Positions 34,391 through 45,024 are shown, counted from the stretch's first letter. The stretch: 64,000 nucleotides of DNA from Notamacropus eugenii (GCF_028372415.1 NC_092875.1:147716856-147780855), one strand, 5' to 3'. Translations and numbers: made by a program. Notes: generated by a model not told the origin, from the letters alone.

Positions 34391-35410
34391 CCTTCTCCTC
34401 CTTTTTCCCTTCTCCTCCCCCTCCCCCTCTCCATTGTATTACACTTCTCTGCTATATTTAGGGCTCTGAGAGAATCCAGTATGTTACTGTGGAAGTGCAG
34501 GCCAAAAATATTAAGAAGGAAGAGAAAGAACACTTTTAATCCCCCCCAAGCAAATAAGAGGAGGAGAAGCTTGAAGGGAAGGAGGATCCCCCATTTTCAC
34601 TTTTGGAATCTTTTGCATAGCAGAGACTTTATAGACAAGTTAAGCCTGCAGTGACTGTAGAGGATTTGCTTGTATCTCCCTTTCTGACTTTGGCCAAAGA
34701 GGGTTTCATATGTCAGGCCCGGTAAGGTTTCCGGGCAGCCCTGCTTGGAAGGACATTCTATTCCCCTTAGTTAATTCCTAAAATGTAGTCCCCAGCCAAT
34801 AGCAAATCAGGGAAACCTTTACTCACTGGGCCCATCCTAATTGTTAATTCACACACAATATCAAGGCTGTTAAGTAACTAAGGATTTCCTTACTCAGAAT
34901 TCTTAAAAAGGAAACTGAGAAAGCCTGTAAGAATTCAGGGCTATTTCTAGAGGGGGGAGGAGAAGGAGGAGAAGAAGGAGGAGGAGGGACTTTTCTTTCA
35001 TTGCTTCAACTAATATGGGTAGTTCTTTCTGGGCTGTGTGTGCTATGCTGAGTTGGCAGGGTGAAGAGATGCCTTGCTTAAGGACTAAAGTCCTCTTCAG
35101 CTTACAACAGGGTGTGGAATCAGACACCTGAATCTGCTCGAAAAACCTACTATTAAACTTGCTTGCCAAATTTGTCCTACGACCTCAGGGAAGTCTGCTT
35201 TGAGAGAAGAACGCATGTTTGTGGAGGGCATTGTTGGGCTACGGGGATAGCCCAGGGCTTCACTTCTTGGGGATATGCAGTTTGACAAAGCTCTTCACAA
35301 GATGAGCCTACAATATGGTTTCTCAGCCATTCTAGGGAGAAAAAAAATACTGAAGTTTTCCTTTCCCAGAACAATGTATGCAATGGCTGCTGGTTTGCTT
35401 TGTTTTTGTC
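34391..35410. other. Unclassified; two polypyrimidine/polypurine patches
   Basis: 34381-34434 is C/T-rich and 34953-34990 is G/A-rich, each giving short low-complexity frames on the minus strand. The remainder belongs to no family I recognise. A 157-codon minus frame (35177-35650) starts inside the adjacent antisense SINE and runs through this block; nothing in it resembles a protein domain. Confidence 0.35.
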
Positions 35411-35414
35411 CAAA

Positions 35415-35640
35415 CCAGTGATTTCATCAGTGTGGGGAACTTCCTTTGGGTAGTGGAAACCAACCATGCAAATCTGCAAATGGCCTGAATTTATATGATC
35501 TTTATGAGAGTTGCCTGGGGGCACTAAGAGATTATGAGTAGCCCAAAGACACTCATATTCTGTGTCTGGGGCAGAATATGAACTTTGATCTTCCTGATTC
35601 CAAGGCCGACCTCCTAACCTAAGCCTGCCTCTCAGGCTGA
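35415..35640 (-). repeat. Ther-type CORE-SINE, antisense
   Basis: 'ccagtgatttcatcagtgtg', 'ggaacttcctttgggtagtg', 'gagttgcctgggggcactaa', 'gggcagaatatgaactttga', 'tcttcctgattccaaggc'. Same family as 10575 and 61560. Confidence 0.7.
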
Positions 35641-35659
35641 AGCGATGCAAGTAATTCTA

Positions 35660-36476
35660 TGTAAAAACAAAACTATTTTGCACAGGCAAAATCAATGTAG
35701 TTAGAATGATAAGGAGTAAAGTAAACCATATAAAAAAAAACTTTGGGATATATTTTTCTGATAATAGTCTGGTATGCAAGATACATAAAGAAGTAATATG
35801 AACATATAAGAATGAAGATCACTCCCCAACAGATAAATGGATATGACCAAATAGTTCTCAAAAGAAGAAATGAAAGTTATCAATAACTATATAAAAAACC
35901 ACTCCAAATCATTAGTAATAAGAGAAATGTGAATTAATATAACTGAGGTTCCAATTCATACATATCAGATTGATGGAGATGATAAAAAAGGAAAAGGACA
36001 ATTGCTGAGGAGCTATGAGAACACAGGTGCACGAATGCACTGTTGGTGGAGCTACAAATTAGTTCAGTTATTCTGGGAAGCAATTTGGAATTATACTCCA
36101 AAAGTCACTAAGCTGTGCATGCATACCTTTTGACACTGTGATACTGCTCCTGCCTATTATACTCCTAAGTAGATACATTCCAAAGAGGTCAATGAAAGAG
36201 GATAAGGACCCATATATACAGACATATTCATAGTAGTACTTTCTGGTGTAGTAATGAAACAGACATAAAGGGGATGTTCATCTATCAGGGAAAAGCTAAA
36301 CAAATTATGGCATGTGAATGGAGTGGAACATTAGTACAAGAAATGAGAAAAAGGGCAACATAGGAAGAATGTGCATTAATGCAGAGTGAAGTGGTTGAGA
36401 ACAATATACAATGACTAAAACACTGCTAAAGAAAATAATTTTAAAATACTTAAGAACTTTAGCCAAGGCCATTTCC
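35660..36476 (+). repeat. L1 LINE, ORF2 C-terminal part
   Basis: 'tttgcacaggcaaaatcaat', 'atcactccccaacagataaa', 'agttctcaaaagaagaaatg', 'cactgttggtggagctacaa', 'tattctgggaagcaatttgg', 'aatactta agaactttagcc' follow the L1 order. Decayed, no frame. It continues at 36935 beyond an L2 fragment. Confidence 0.75.
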
Positions 36477-36934
36477 TTGAAAAACAACCTTGCCACACTG
36501 GAGAAACTTTGATCTGAGTCCTGGCCAATCTGATTGGTAAATGCCTTTCCTCTACTGTTATTTTAGGGCTGGCTTTACTTCACCCTCTGCTCTCTGGCCA
36601 TCTTTTCTTGACAATCTCCTTGCCCCCTTTCAATACCTTTCCTCCTTATTTATTCTAGTTCTATGAACTATGATCAAAATAATTTCTTCCTGTGTTCTTA
36701 GGTGGGGGGGAGGGGTGTTATTAATCTACTCCCTTATGACTCCAATCCCAGCTCTCCTACATCTTTCCAAATTAAAGCACTCTTTCCTGGCTACCAGTCA
36801 CCTTTACGGATTGTCTTCTTCTCCCATTAGAATATAAGCATCTTGAGTAAAGGAACTGTCTTTGCTTCTATGTTTGTATCTCCAGAACTTGGCACATAGT
36901 ATGCACTTCATAAATACTCATTTATTCATTCATT
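36477..36934 (+). repeat. L2 LINE 3' end, lying inside an L1
   Basis: 'aatttcttcctgtgttct' then 'cccattagaatataagcatc', 'gtatctccagaacttggcac', 'atagtatgcacttcataaat', 'ctcatttattcattcatt'. L1 sequence runs up to it and resumes after it; 'aaggc' is present at both junctions, too short to prove a duplication. Confidence 0.65.
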
Positions 36935-37270
36935 AAGGCAATGACCTGTAAGGACTCCAGAAGACAATGGGAAAACATGCTTTCTACCTCTTGTGAATAT
37001 AGATTTACAATGATATGAATATGTATATATATATATATACAAATATATAGATATGACAAATGCATAAATTAATTTTGCTTGACTATTGGTTATAAGGGAT
37101 GACTTGGGGGTAGAAGGGATGAAGAGACAATTGCTGAGAAAAGTAGGAGACAGTGAGAGAAATGAGGGGGAAACATTTTTTAAAATTCCTAGAAGAGAGC
37201 AGAAGGAATTTCAGAAGTGATACATTCAAGTAGAGCAGTGTAAATTTTACCTTGTTAAATTTAATATGCA
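36935..37270 (+). repeat. L1 LINE 3'UTR, continuation
   Basis: 'ggactccagaagacaatggg', 'aacatgctttctacctcttg', then an AT-rich run (37020-37050) and 'tttgcttgactattggttat' complete the 3'UTR of the L1 at 35660-36476. Confidence 0.6.
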
Positions 37271-37274
37271 TTTT

Positions 37275-38320
37275 AAAATAACTGTACATTATAGTTTCAC
37301 AATTTCATATGCAAGTTCTTTTTTCTGTTTTTCTTTGCATATGGAAATAGTCATGTTTTTGTTATGTTCATAATAAAAAGAAAAAGCATTAAAAGTTAGA
37401 CTTTAAGTTTAATATGTGACCAAATCTTGGTCCCAGAGAACAATGATAAAATATATTTTTCTCCTCTTAGAAAAGAGGTTGGGGATCATGGGTGCAGGAT
37501 GTTGCATAAACTGTTAGGCATGGTTTCTGAACTGGGCAGATTTTGCTTAACTGCTTTCTCTGTTTTGCTTAAGGGCATTTTGAGAGCTCGGTGGGGCATA
37601 TTGGAAAGTGAAAAGTTTTTTTTACAGGTATCAGAACAAAAAGATTTCCTTTCTAATTGGCAGACAAATCACATTTTGATGTTTCATAGACCATATCAGC
37701 TGCATAGATGTATCAGATTTATTGTAGTTAATGCCATGCTATCAAATACCAAATAGCATTTTAATGTAGCAATCTAAGATAGAGGTTTGCTGCACAGAAA
37801 ATAATAAGACTTTCTTGAGTATAGTTCATGGAAAACTTTAGATCAATGATCTCTTTACTCAAATTTCACTCACTTTCTCCCTCGAACCTTATGGAAATTT
37901 TGCAGAAAATTGTTTTAGATGATGGAGGGGGTGGGGGAAGGGGGAAATTATCAAAGGAATTAGAAGACAGAAGTCATTGCCATTCCAAGTTTTGCCACAT
38001 AAAAGAAAGGACAAACCCTAATGAAAATGTATAACCCATGACATAAACACAAGCACACTGTATGAGAATGTACTTTGTATTGACCAATATTGGATGAAAT
38101 ATGGACTGTTCTTTCTCCTCATATCTGGATTTTGTACAACATATATGTACCTATAATCATGATATTAACTTCATTAATCTATTTGAGGTCATAAAGCAGC
38201 AACTAGTAAAATTTGGTTAAAAAAATTATCCTTATTTTCAATGAAATCTTAAAAATAAAATTTCCTCTGATGACACATTCTCATACAATAATCTTGTGGA
38301 ATTATTTTTCAGCTTGGTAC
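37275..38320. other. Repeat-poor stretch
   Basis: About 1 kb in which I recognise no L1, L2, SINE or simple repeat. It holds two short plus-strand frames (109 codons at 37427-37756, 68 codons at 37828-38034), neither with a recognisable domain, signal peptide or splice context. It may be single-copy sequence. Confidence 0.4.
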
Positions 38321-38324
38321 AAGG

Positions 38325-38455
38325 AAGCATAGCATAGTTCATAAAGTTAGGAAGACTAAAGACAAAACCCTGCCTCTGCTCCTTACTAGCTGTGTGATCA
38401 TGAATAAGTCAATTAGCTGCTCTGAGCCTGAGGCAACTTTCTGAAGACTGAAAAT
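38325..38455 (+). repeat. MIR-family SINE, diverged
   Basis: 'catagttcataaagttagga', 'ccctgcctctgctccttact', 'agctgtgtgatcatgaataa', 'gctctgagcctgaggcaa'. Sense copy with a missing segment. Confidence 0.6.
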
Positions 38456-38459
38456 TATA

Positions 38460-39175
38460 GATGGCTGATGATCTGCATACTTTTAAGGGAGTTTCCCACA
38501 GCCACAAAAATCACATGTCCTTGCTCATTTTTCAGTGAATATATACATGCTTTTTTTTTCTTTCAAAGAGATCTTATGTTGGGGATGTAACTGGTAGTGG
38601 GACCATTATATTTTCATTTTTTCCCCTGCTATAATATATCAAATGTTTTGCAAATCTTAAAACACTATATAAATTTAGCTTTTCTTGTTGTTATCACAAA
38701 GGGAGTGAGAATTGGAGCACCTGGTATATAATCTTAAGAACTTCATGAATCTTTGGAGTTTCACATCATTTACTACAGGACAATGATTTACTCAGTTATA
38801 CATCAATCAGCAGAATTAACTGAGATCTGGAGCTTTCAATGGACCTCCTTTCTTTCACCAATTTTACTGGAAACGGTTAAGAATTTGTGGTTTGCAAATG
38901 ATTTAAAGTTGGTGTTTACATTTAGCACTTCCTTTTCTAGGGACATTTACATTTGGTACCTGGCAGGCACCTACTGTAGCCTTAGATTAAAAATCTCTAA
39001 GGAACTGCACTCAAAAGCCAGGTGATACCTTTTGCTCAAGGAAGATAGGAAGGAGATGTATTTAATGAGAGGGAGAGGGGAGGCACAACTAGGGAGCATC
39101 CTTAAGTCCTTTAATTTATTTCTTGATATACCTTGGTCAGCCATACTTTTAAACCTATCTCATTCAAACAATATG
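38460..39175. other. No recognised feature
   Basis: AT-rich unclassified sequence. A 90-codon plus frame at 38753-39025 shows no recognisable features. Confidence 0.35.
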
Positions 39176-39179
39176 GGCT

Positions 39180-39480
39180 TTATATAGGTCAAAGTATTTA
39201 TAAAGTTTTATAGAAGAACTCTTATGGTAGCAAAAAAATGGAAAGAAAGTGAGTGAACATCAGCAAGAGAATGGCTAAAAAAATGTGGTCTATTAATGTA
39301 AGGTAGGAGTATGGGACCATAAGAAATTATAAACTTGAGGAATTCATGGGAGGATTTAAATGAAGTGATACAAAATGGGACAAGTAGAAATAATGCATTA
39401 TATATGTCTGCAATAATATGTACAAAAGAGGACTAAAACATGATGCACATAGTAGGGACTTAACAAATGCTCATTGAATG
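39180..39480 (+). repeat. L1 fragment followed by L2 terminus
   Basis: 39180-39385 follows the end of L1 ORF2 ('tatggtagcaaaaaaatgga', 'gagaatggctaaaaaaatgt', 'ggtctattaatgtaagg'). 39440-39480 is an L2 terminal segment ('gcacatagtagggacttaac', 'aaatgctcattgaatgaa'). Confidence 0.55.
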
Positions 39481-39484
39481 AAAA

Positions 39485-40006
39485 TAAAATTGAACACTCA
39501 ATCTTTAACCCACATGAGAACTGTAGAAGCATCTCCCTTCTTGAATTACAGAAGTGAAAGTTTTTAGGTACAAAATTTTGCATATTTTCATATACTGTCA
39601 TCCTGTGGGGCAGTTTTGCTTAGCTGCTTTTGTTACGAGGGAGAGAGGGCACATTGCCAAGGAGGGAAGATGCTCAGGATGCATATCTAGGAATGACTGT
39701 GATGGAAAAACAAAAGGCATCAATACATTTTTTTTTCAAAAAAAAGATATTGACCAATCCATCCAAAGTGGATGAAAAATACATATTTCCTGGATTACAA
39801 CATGTAATTAAATGGATAGAGAGATGGACAAATCTTTACCTATATATACTTGTATATGACATGTATATATTTTAATACACATAAATGACATATAAAATAT
39901 AAACACAGACATATCTTAGGCAGGCAACAAATAGAAGGATATTGGACTGAATTTCCCTAGTGAAATCTTACAGCATTTTCAGTAACAACAAGCTACTTGA
40001 TGTTGC
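39485..40006. other. No recognised feature
   Basis: AT-rich unclassified, including a TATA-rich patch near 39840-39900. Short overlapping frames (73 and 81 codons) are unconvincing. Confidence 0.35.
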
Positions 40007-40020
40007 AAAAGATTACTCAA

Positions 40021-40190
40021 TAATGTGTTTTGCAATATTGAACATGTATAACCTATATCAAATTGCTTACCATTTCAGGGAGGGAGGTGGTAAGGGAGAG
40101 AGAAAATTTGGAATTCCAGAATTTTTTTTTACATGAATGTTAAAAATTGTCTTTACATGTAACTGTGGAAAAATAAAATATTATTTTAAA
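40021..40190 (+). mobile_element. Severely 5'-truncated L1, with TSD
   Basis: Only the last 170 bp of an L1: 'tgaacatgtataacctatat', 'caaattgcttaccatttcag', a G/A-rich segment, 'aaaatttggaattccagaat', 'ttgtctttacatgtaactgt', then an A-rich tail. It is flanked by 14-bp repeats at 40007-40020 and 40191-40204 ('aaaagattactcaa' and 'aaaagatcactcaa'), 13 of 14 identical. Confidence 0.85.
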
Positions 40191-40425
40191 AAAAGATCAC
40201 TCAAAAACTCACAGTGCCTTTTATGATAAATTGTCCAACAGAAGTACAATAAAAGGCACCAAAGAGCACATTTATGGCCAGAAAAGGAGGCAGAATGAGA
40301 GTAAGGCATAAGAGATGGAACAATGCAGTTAAATCAATGCATAAAATAGTAAAAGACCTAACGGAAGGTCTCCAGTGTATCAAAGTATCTTTTCATTGAA
40401 TATATAGTAGGAGAGTAGGAGGCAG

Positions 40426-40461
40426 TATGTATGTATGTGTGTGTGTGTGTGTGTGTGTGTA
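40426..40461 (+). repeat. (ATGT)n(GT)n microsatellite
   Basis: A few ATGT units leading into about a dozen GT units. The 3' flank continues with diverged ATGT-like units. Confidence 0.93.
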
Positions 40462-40779
40462 TAGGTACATATGTATACATATATATGGATATAGACCAGA
40501 ATTGCACAGGATGAGTAGATATGGATTAGCTGTGATTAGTACTAGGTGAAAGAGCAAACATATTAAGATCACAGATGGATTAAAATTTAAGATGTCTGCC
40601 ATGGCAAGGGCAAAGAGGGCAAAATATAAAACTGCCTCTTTGGGTAGAAGGTCTTTCTATGGAAAGGAAAAATTATTCCTCATTTGCTTCTCAAAATTGA
40701 GGAAGGAGAGAGAAATCACAAAGAGGAAAAGTAGATTATATGTGGTATGAGCATTCCAACTCTGTTAGAATCTCTGACT

Positions 40780-40895
40780 TTTTATACAAGCTGTTCTTCA
40801 GGCCTAGAAAGTTCTCCCTCCTCATCTCTGCTTCTTAGACTCTCTAAATTCTTGTCAAGGCTCAGGTCATGTAGCATGTCCTCCACTGAATTTAA
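40780..40895 (+). repeat. L2 LINE, 3' segment
   Basis: 'gttcttcaggcctagaaagt', 'tctccctcctcatctctgct', 'tcttgtcaaggctcaggtca', 'tgtcctccactgaa'. Internal piece without the terminal tail. Confidence 0.65.
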
Positions 40896-41019
40896 TTCAA
40901 CTTTATAGAGTAAATTTTGTGTAATTGTTCATTGTAATTGTAATTGTTTAGGAGTGAAGTAAGGTTAGTTAAAAGGAGTTATCTTTTTCCCTCCCCTACC
41001 TGCTATATCGAACTGCCCT

Positions 41020-42190
41020 ATCATCTCTAGCAAATAGTCAATGGGCCAGTTTGCCTAGAACATAGAGTGTATGAGGAGTAATGTCAAATCAATCTGGAAA
41101 GAAAGATTAGAACCAGACCATGAAGGCTTTTAAATGATAAAGAGAGGAGTAGGAATTTTATTCTAAAGGCAAGAAGGAAGTCCATGGAATTTTAGAGCTG
41201 AGGAGTGACATGGTAAGACCTATGCTTTATTAATATCAATCTGGCAGCTGTGTGGAGGAAGGATTGAAAAGGGGAGAGAATGGGGGTGGGGAAAGACCAA
41301 TGGAGAGACTATTACCATTGTCCTGATGAAAGGTAAAGAATGACTACCTAACATATAGTCTGTGTGAATGATAAGGAAAGATTGTACATGGGAGATGTCG
41401 TAGAGATAAAAATAAAGGTAGAAGCCATGTGAATGACAAGGAGAAGATGAATGTGAGAGATGTAGAGACAGACTAAACAAATTTTGGCAACTGATTCAAA
41501 ATGAAGGATGAAAGAGAGAAAAGAGGTGATGATAACTCTGAGGTTGTGAATCGAGGTGACTGGAAGGATGGTGAAATAAACCTAAATAGGGAAGTTTGGA
41601 GGAAGGCTAGATTGAGAGGAAACATCCTAAGTTCTGTTTTGGCCATTTTGACTTTGAGGTGCCTATAGGACATCCAGGTGGTGATCATGTCCATGAGGCA
41701 TTTATCAATATAAGACTAGAGTTCAAGAGAAAGATTAGGATAGGATATACAGATTTGAGAATCACTTGCATAGAAATGATCATGGAACTCATGGGAGTTG
41801 GTAGAATAACTGAGGGAGAGAGCATATAGAGAGAAGAACATCTAGAACAGAACCTTGGGGAACACCTACAATGAGTGGCTGGAGAACAATTATGATCCAG
41901 CAAAGGAAACAGTAAAGGAGCAGACAGACAGATAGGAGAACTAAAAGACAGAACAGCATAATTGAAGACAAGGGAAGAGAGATTGTTCAGAAAAAAAAAA
42001 GGGGTGGTCAAAAGAAGATTGAGAAAACGGTTATTAGACTCAGCAGCTAAAAGATCTTTGGCAATCTTGAAAGAGCAGCTTGAGATGAATGGTCAGGTCA
42101 AAAATCAGATTACAGGAAACTGAGAAATGTGTAAGGGTTTGCAGAAATGAAGGAAAAGAGTACAGGTAATCCTTTCTAGGTACTTGACTG
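41020..42190 (-). pseudogene. L2 LINE, antisense, with RT relic
   Basis: A 1.2-kb antisense L2 ('gaccatgaaggcttttaaat', 'taggaattttattctaaagg', 'tctggcagctgtgtggagga', 'tgaggtgcctataggacatc'). The minus strand keeps a reverse transcriptase core motif: VGVPQGSVLDVLLS, with the GVPQGSVL block at about 41833-41868. Upstream and downstream frames are broken (open stretches of 108 and 60 codons), so the enzyme is dead. Confidence 0.88.
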
Positions 42191-42194
42191 TGAA

Positions 42195-42838
42195 AGGTAA
42201 AAAATATACAGCATGCTAGCTTGAGAATATGTCAGTATTAAGTAAAAGCTTTTCAAGGTCTTAAAAATTCATTCGATGTGGCCTAACCAGGGAAAGTAAA
42301 AGCAGTGAAAGGCATATATAGTTGCCATGCAATGTCAGTTCAGTCATAGTTAATTTAATTTTTTTTGAAGGTCAACATGTGTGCATGCGTATGTTGGGGG
42401 GTGAGGAGGAGGGGATTAGGTGGGGAGAGTTTTTAAAATGTATTTTTGATTCAAATAAACGAACAACCTAGCACAGAGCCTGAAAACCCACAGTGTTGAG
42501 TGTTTTGCCCTGGAACTCCTTCCACAATATGAAAATCATGGTGTGTGCACAGGTGTAGGCTTTGTGATCTGACTATTGACCTACCACGGAGCCTATACCA
42601 GGATGGTGCAAATAAAGATAAAAGCTAGACAATCAGATTTTATCTATTGCAACTTAACTGAATCTTGGGCAGTTCAGTTCACTTCTACATGTCTGTTTTA
42701 GGAGAAGGGTGCCTGGGAAGTTATGGGCAGTCTAATAAACCAGATGTTTTCCATAATTGTCTCCTGATTGAGAATGAAATATAATAGTCAAGAAATAAGG
42801 ATCTAAACTGAGGTGGTGGCAGAAAGCAGACCAGAATG
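42195..42838. other. No recognised feature
   Basis: Unclassified, with a G-rich patch near 42396-42425. Confidence 0.3.
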
Positions 42839-42841
42839 GTG

Positions 42842-42985
42842 GTTGGAAGGGGCCCTGGAGATCTCGTCTCACCCTCTCATTTTACTGATTGGGAAATTAA
42901 GGCCCAGACAATTTTAAGTCACTCATTCAGAGCACATAGCCCATTAAATGGCAGGCTCCAGGATAGAACTCTTTCCATTGCCCTG
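42842..42985 (-). repeat. MIR/Ther-type SINE, antisense
   Basis: 'gaaggggccctggagatctc', 'cattttactgattgggaaat', 'taaggcccagacaatttta', 'gaactctttccattgccctg'. Confidence 0.7.
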
Positions 42986-43089
42986 TGAGAAATATTGCAG
43001 AGGCATCATTACCACGCCCCTGTGATTCACTGAATATGAAGGGTTAGTGAGAGGGAGAAGTTAAAGGTACCAGACTGTCGGCTTACTCC

Positions 43090-43265
43090 GAGTGGTATAA
43101 TGGAAAGAACACTGGTTTTAGAAACAGAGGATTTGAATAACAGATTAGAATGGACTTCAGCAAATTGTCTCTCTCTAGGTCTCAGTTTCTTTATCTTAAA
43201 AATGAGAGAATTGAACTAAATGATGTCTAAGGTCATTTCCTGAGCTAAATTATGTGATCTTGTGA
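43090..43265 (+). repeat. MIR/Ther-type SINE
   Basis: 'gagtggtataatggaaagaa', 'cactggttttagaaacagag', 'ggtctcagtttctttatctt', 'aaatgatgtctaaggtcatt', 'attatgtgatcttgtgaa'. Confidence 0.7.
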
Positions 43266-43357
43266 ATCTTCATGACTGGAAGAAATATTCTATCATTAAA
43301 AAAATTATACGATAAGAAACAAGAGCTAATTCACCCTGGGCTGGGAAGGCTAATGGA

Positions 43358-43505
43358 AGGAAAAGACATTTAATTTGAGGTGGCATCAGGACCTCCAAGT
43401 GGAAATATCTAGCAGGCAATCTAGCAGGCAACAGGAGATGTGGCATTAGAGTTTAGGAGGAAGGATGGAGATGGAGAGGTGGTATTCATTTCAAAAGAGG
43501 TTGAA
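43358..43505 (-). repeat. L2 LINE, antisense
   Basis: 'ggacctccaagtggaaatat', 'ctagcaggcaa' (this unit is doubled at 43410-43430), 'gagatgtggcattagagttt'. It lies directly upstream of the 7SL pseudogene. Confidence 0.6.
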
Positions 43506-43539
43506 CCAAGTGTTGGAGCTCTGAGAAAATGAGTTCTTA

Positions 43540-43793
43540 ATGGAGATGGTGATGTGCTGGTGTAATCCCAGCTACTGGGGAGGCTGAGGCCAGGGATCAT
43601 TCAGGCTTTCAAGTTATTTGCTATAGCGGGCTATGCTGATTGGGTTAATGTGATGATCCTCTGGGGACTGCCTAAGAAAGGGTGAATTAGCCCAGGTCTC
43701 AAATGGAATGGATCAAAGCTTCCATGCCAGTTAGCAATGGGACTGGGAACTGTGAGTACTCCTTGCACTTCCAGCCTGTGTGAGACAGACAGA
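43540..43793 (+). pseudogene. 7SL (signal recognition particle RNA) pseudogene
   Basis: Collinear with vertebrate 7SL RNA from the 5' end to the 3' end. 'taatcccagctactgggga' and 'ggctgagg' match the 5' Alu domain. 'gcgggctatgctgat' and 'gggtt' begin the S domain, 'actgcctaagaaagggtgaa' and 'ttagcccaggtc' follow, and 'cttgcacttccagcctgtgt' plus 'gagacagaca' match the 3' Alu domain. It is about 254 nt against about 300 in the functional RNA, with a net loss mostly in the S-domain apical part. Many substitutions. Retention of the S domain rules out a primate-type Alu and implies reverse transcription of whole 7SL RNA. Confidence 0.93.
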
Positions 43794-43799
43794 AAACAA

Positions 43800-43995
43800 G
43801 AGAATAGTGGACAGGGGAAGGGAAGAGAGGAGAGGGGATGTGCTCCATAGTGATCATTTCACTTGGGTGGGATGGCAGAGTGACTATGCTGCCTCTCATA
43901 GGATAGGAAATCCTTTGGAAATTTTAATTCAATTAAAGAAAAAACTGAAGAACTGAAAACTTAAGTAAGATTAATCAGAAAATTTTGCCACTAAT
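43800..43995. other. No recognised feature
   Basis: Spacer between the 7SL pseudogene and the LTR candidate; G/A-rich near 43810-43850. Confidence 0.3.
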
Positions 43996-44000
43996 ATCTA

Positions 44001-44617
44001 TGTAGATGCTGGGGATGGAAGCTCAATTCCATGTGGACAGTCTCGGGCGGGTAAAGGTGGGAACTTCTAAATCTTAGAGTTCTCACGAGGCCCCCCATAA
44101 ACACCAGGGAATCGAGGAGTGAGACCGAGCAATCTCGTGTATTTCCGCCTCTTCCCGTGAGAAATGTGATGGGAGAGAGCTCTCCCCGCCCTCGAGATTG
44201 TCCTGGATCTGGGCACACCTATTGTTATCTAACAGGCACGGTATTCAGGTGCAAACTATGCGGCTGGAGAGCTTAATTAGGATCAGGAAAGCCTGAAAGC
44301 GCTCTTAGCGCGGGAGGGGCGCGGACAGGACAGAAGGCTCCGTTTTTCCTCTCTTCGCTCTCCCCTCTCCCTCTCTCCCCACTTACACTTCTACTTCCAA
44401 TCTCTTAATATAAGATCTTTGCCTCCTTGGGAGATTCTTCGCTCCCTCCTAAGGAAGAATTCCCCTGCACTTGTAACCAGAACCCTGAATAAAGCTTAAC
44501 CCTTGTTCGACTCTGAGAGGTCTCTTCTCTCATACGACTATCCGGTTTGGCCAGCTGAAGACCTGCGAGAGGTAAGGTAGGAAGACTCAGGTAGCCCTCA
44601 GGCCTCTAGGCCTGGCA
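44001..44617 (+). mobile_element. Candidate solo LTR of an endogenous retrovirus
   Basis: A block unusually rich in CpG for this window. In order: a U3-like region with short internal repeats, a GC-rich segment at 44300-44330 ('ctcttagcgcgggaggggcg'), a pyrimidine tract, a TATA-like 'ttaatataag' near 44405, an AATAAA signal at 44488-44493, then a U5-like region. The candidate ends are TG at 44001 and CA at 44617; an alternative start is 44032. Neither gives a convincing duplication, and no primer-binding site, gag or pol follows. I infer an LTR; the class is not resolved. Confidence 0.6.
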
Positions 44618-44636
44618 TATAGATACATAAAGACAT

Positions 44637-44820
44637 ATGTGTATATATATATGTTATATATTGTATACACACAAGATATATATATAGATATATATCTTGT
44701 GTGTACTTCTGTAATCCCTGTAAAATGTGTTTCTGTATATGTGTGTGTGCAATATTTATATGTATATATATATATATGTATACACATATATATTTATAGT
44801 GTGTGTGTATCTATGTGCTT
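44637..44820. repeat. (TA/TG)n tract containing a perfect palindrome
   Basis: Alternating TA and TG/CA units. Within it, 44666-44683 and 44688-44705 form an 18-bp perfect inverted repeat around a 4-base spacer (arm 'tacacacaagatatatat', spacer 'atag'). Overlapping frames on both strands (66-71 codons) are low-complexity artefacts. Confidence 0.9.
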
Positions 44821-45024
44821 TTTGTTTTTGCCTGCTTGCTACCCCACACTGTAATAAAGCTCATATTTATACTAATTTCCTGAGTACCAATTTTCTGTAA
44901 ATCCTTGAGCCTGGATCTCTGCTTTAACTCAAGCTGTGAGACCAAATAAAGCAATATTATATCATTTGGAGGGGCAGTGTATCTACTCTTCCATTTCTTC
45001 AAAGATTGATTCAGAACACTGCCA

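Noticed and set aside
35177..35650. Longest open frame in the window, 157 codons on the minus strand
   Set aside because: It starts inside an antisense Ther-type SINE, has no domain, no signal or membrane pattern, and codon use like random AT-rich sequence.
43540..43793. Alu-like SINE from 'ggaggctgagg'
   Set aside because: The S domain of 7SL is present between the Alu-domain halves, so it is a 7SL retrocopy and not an Alu.
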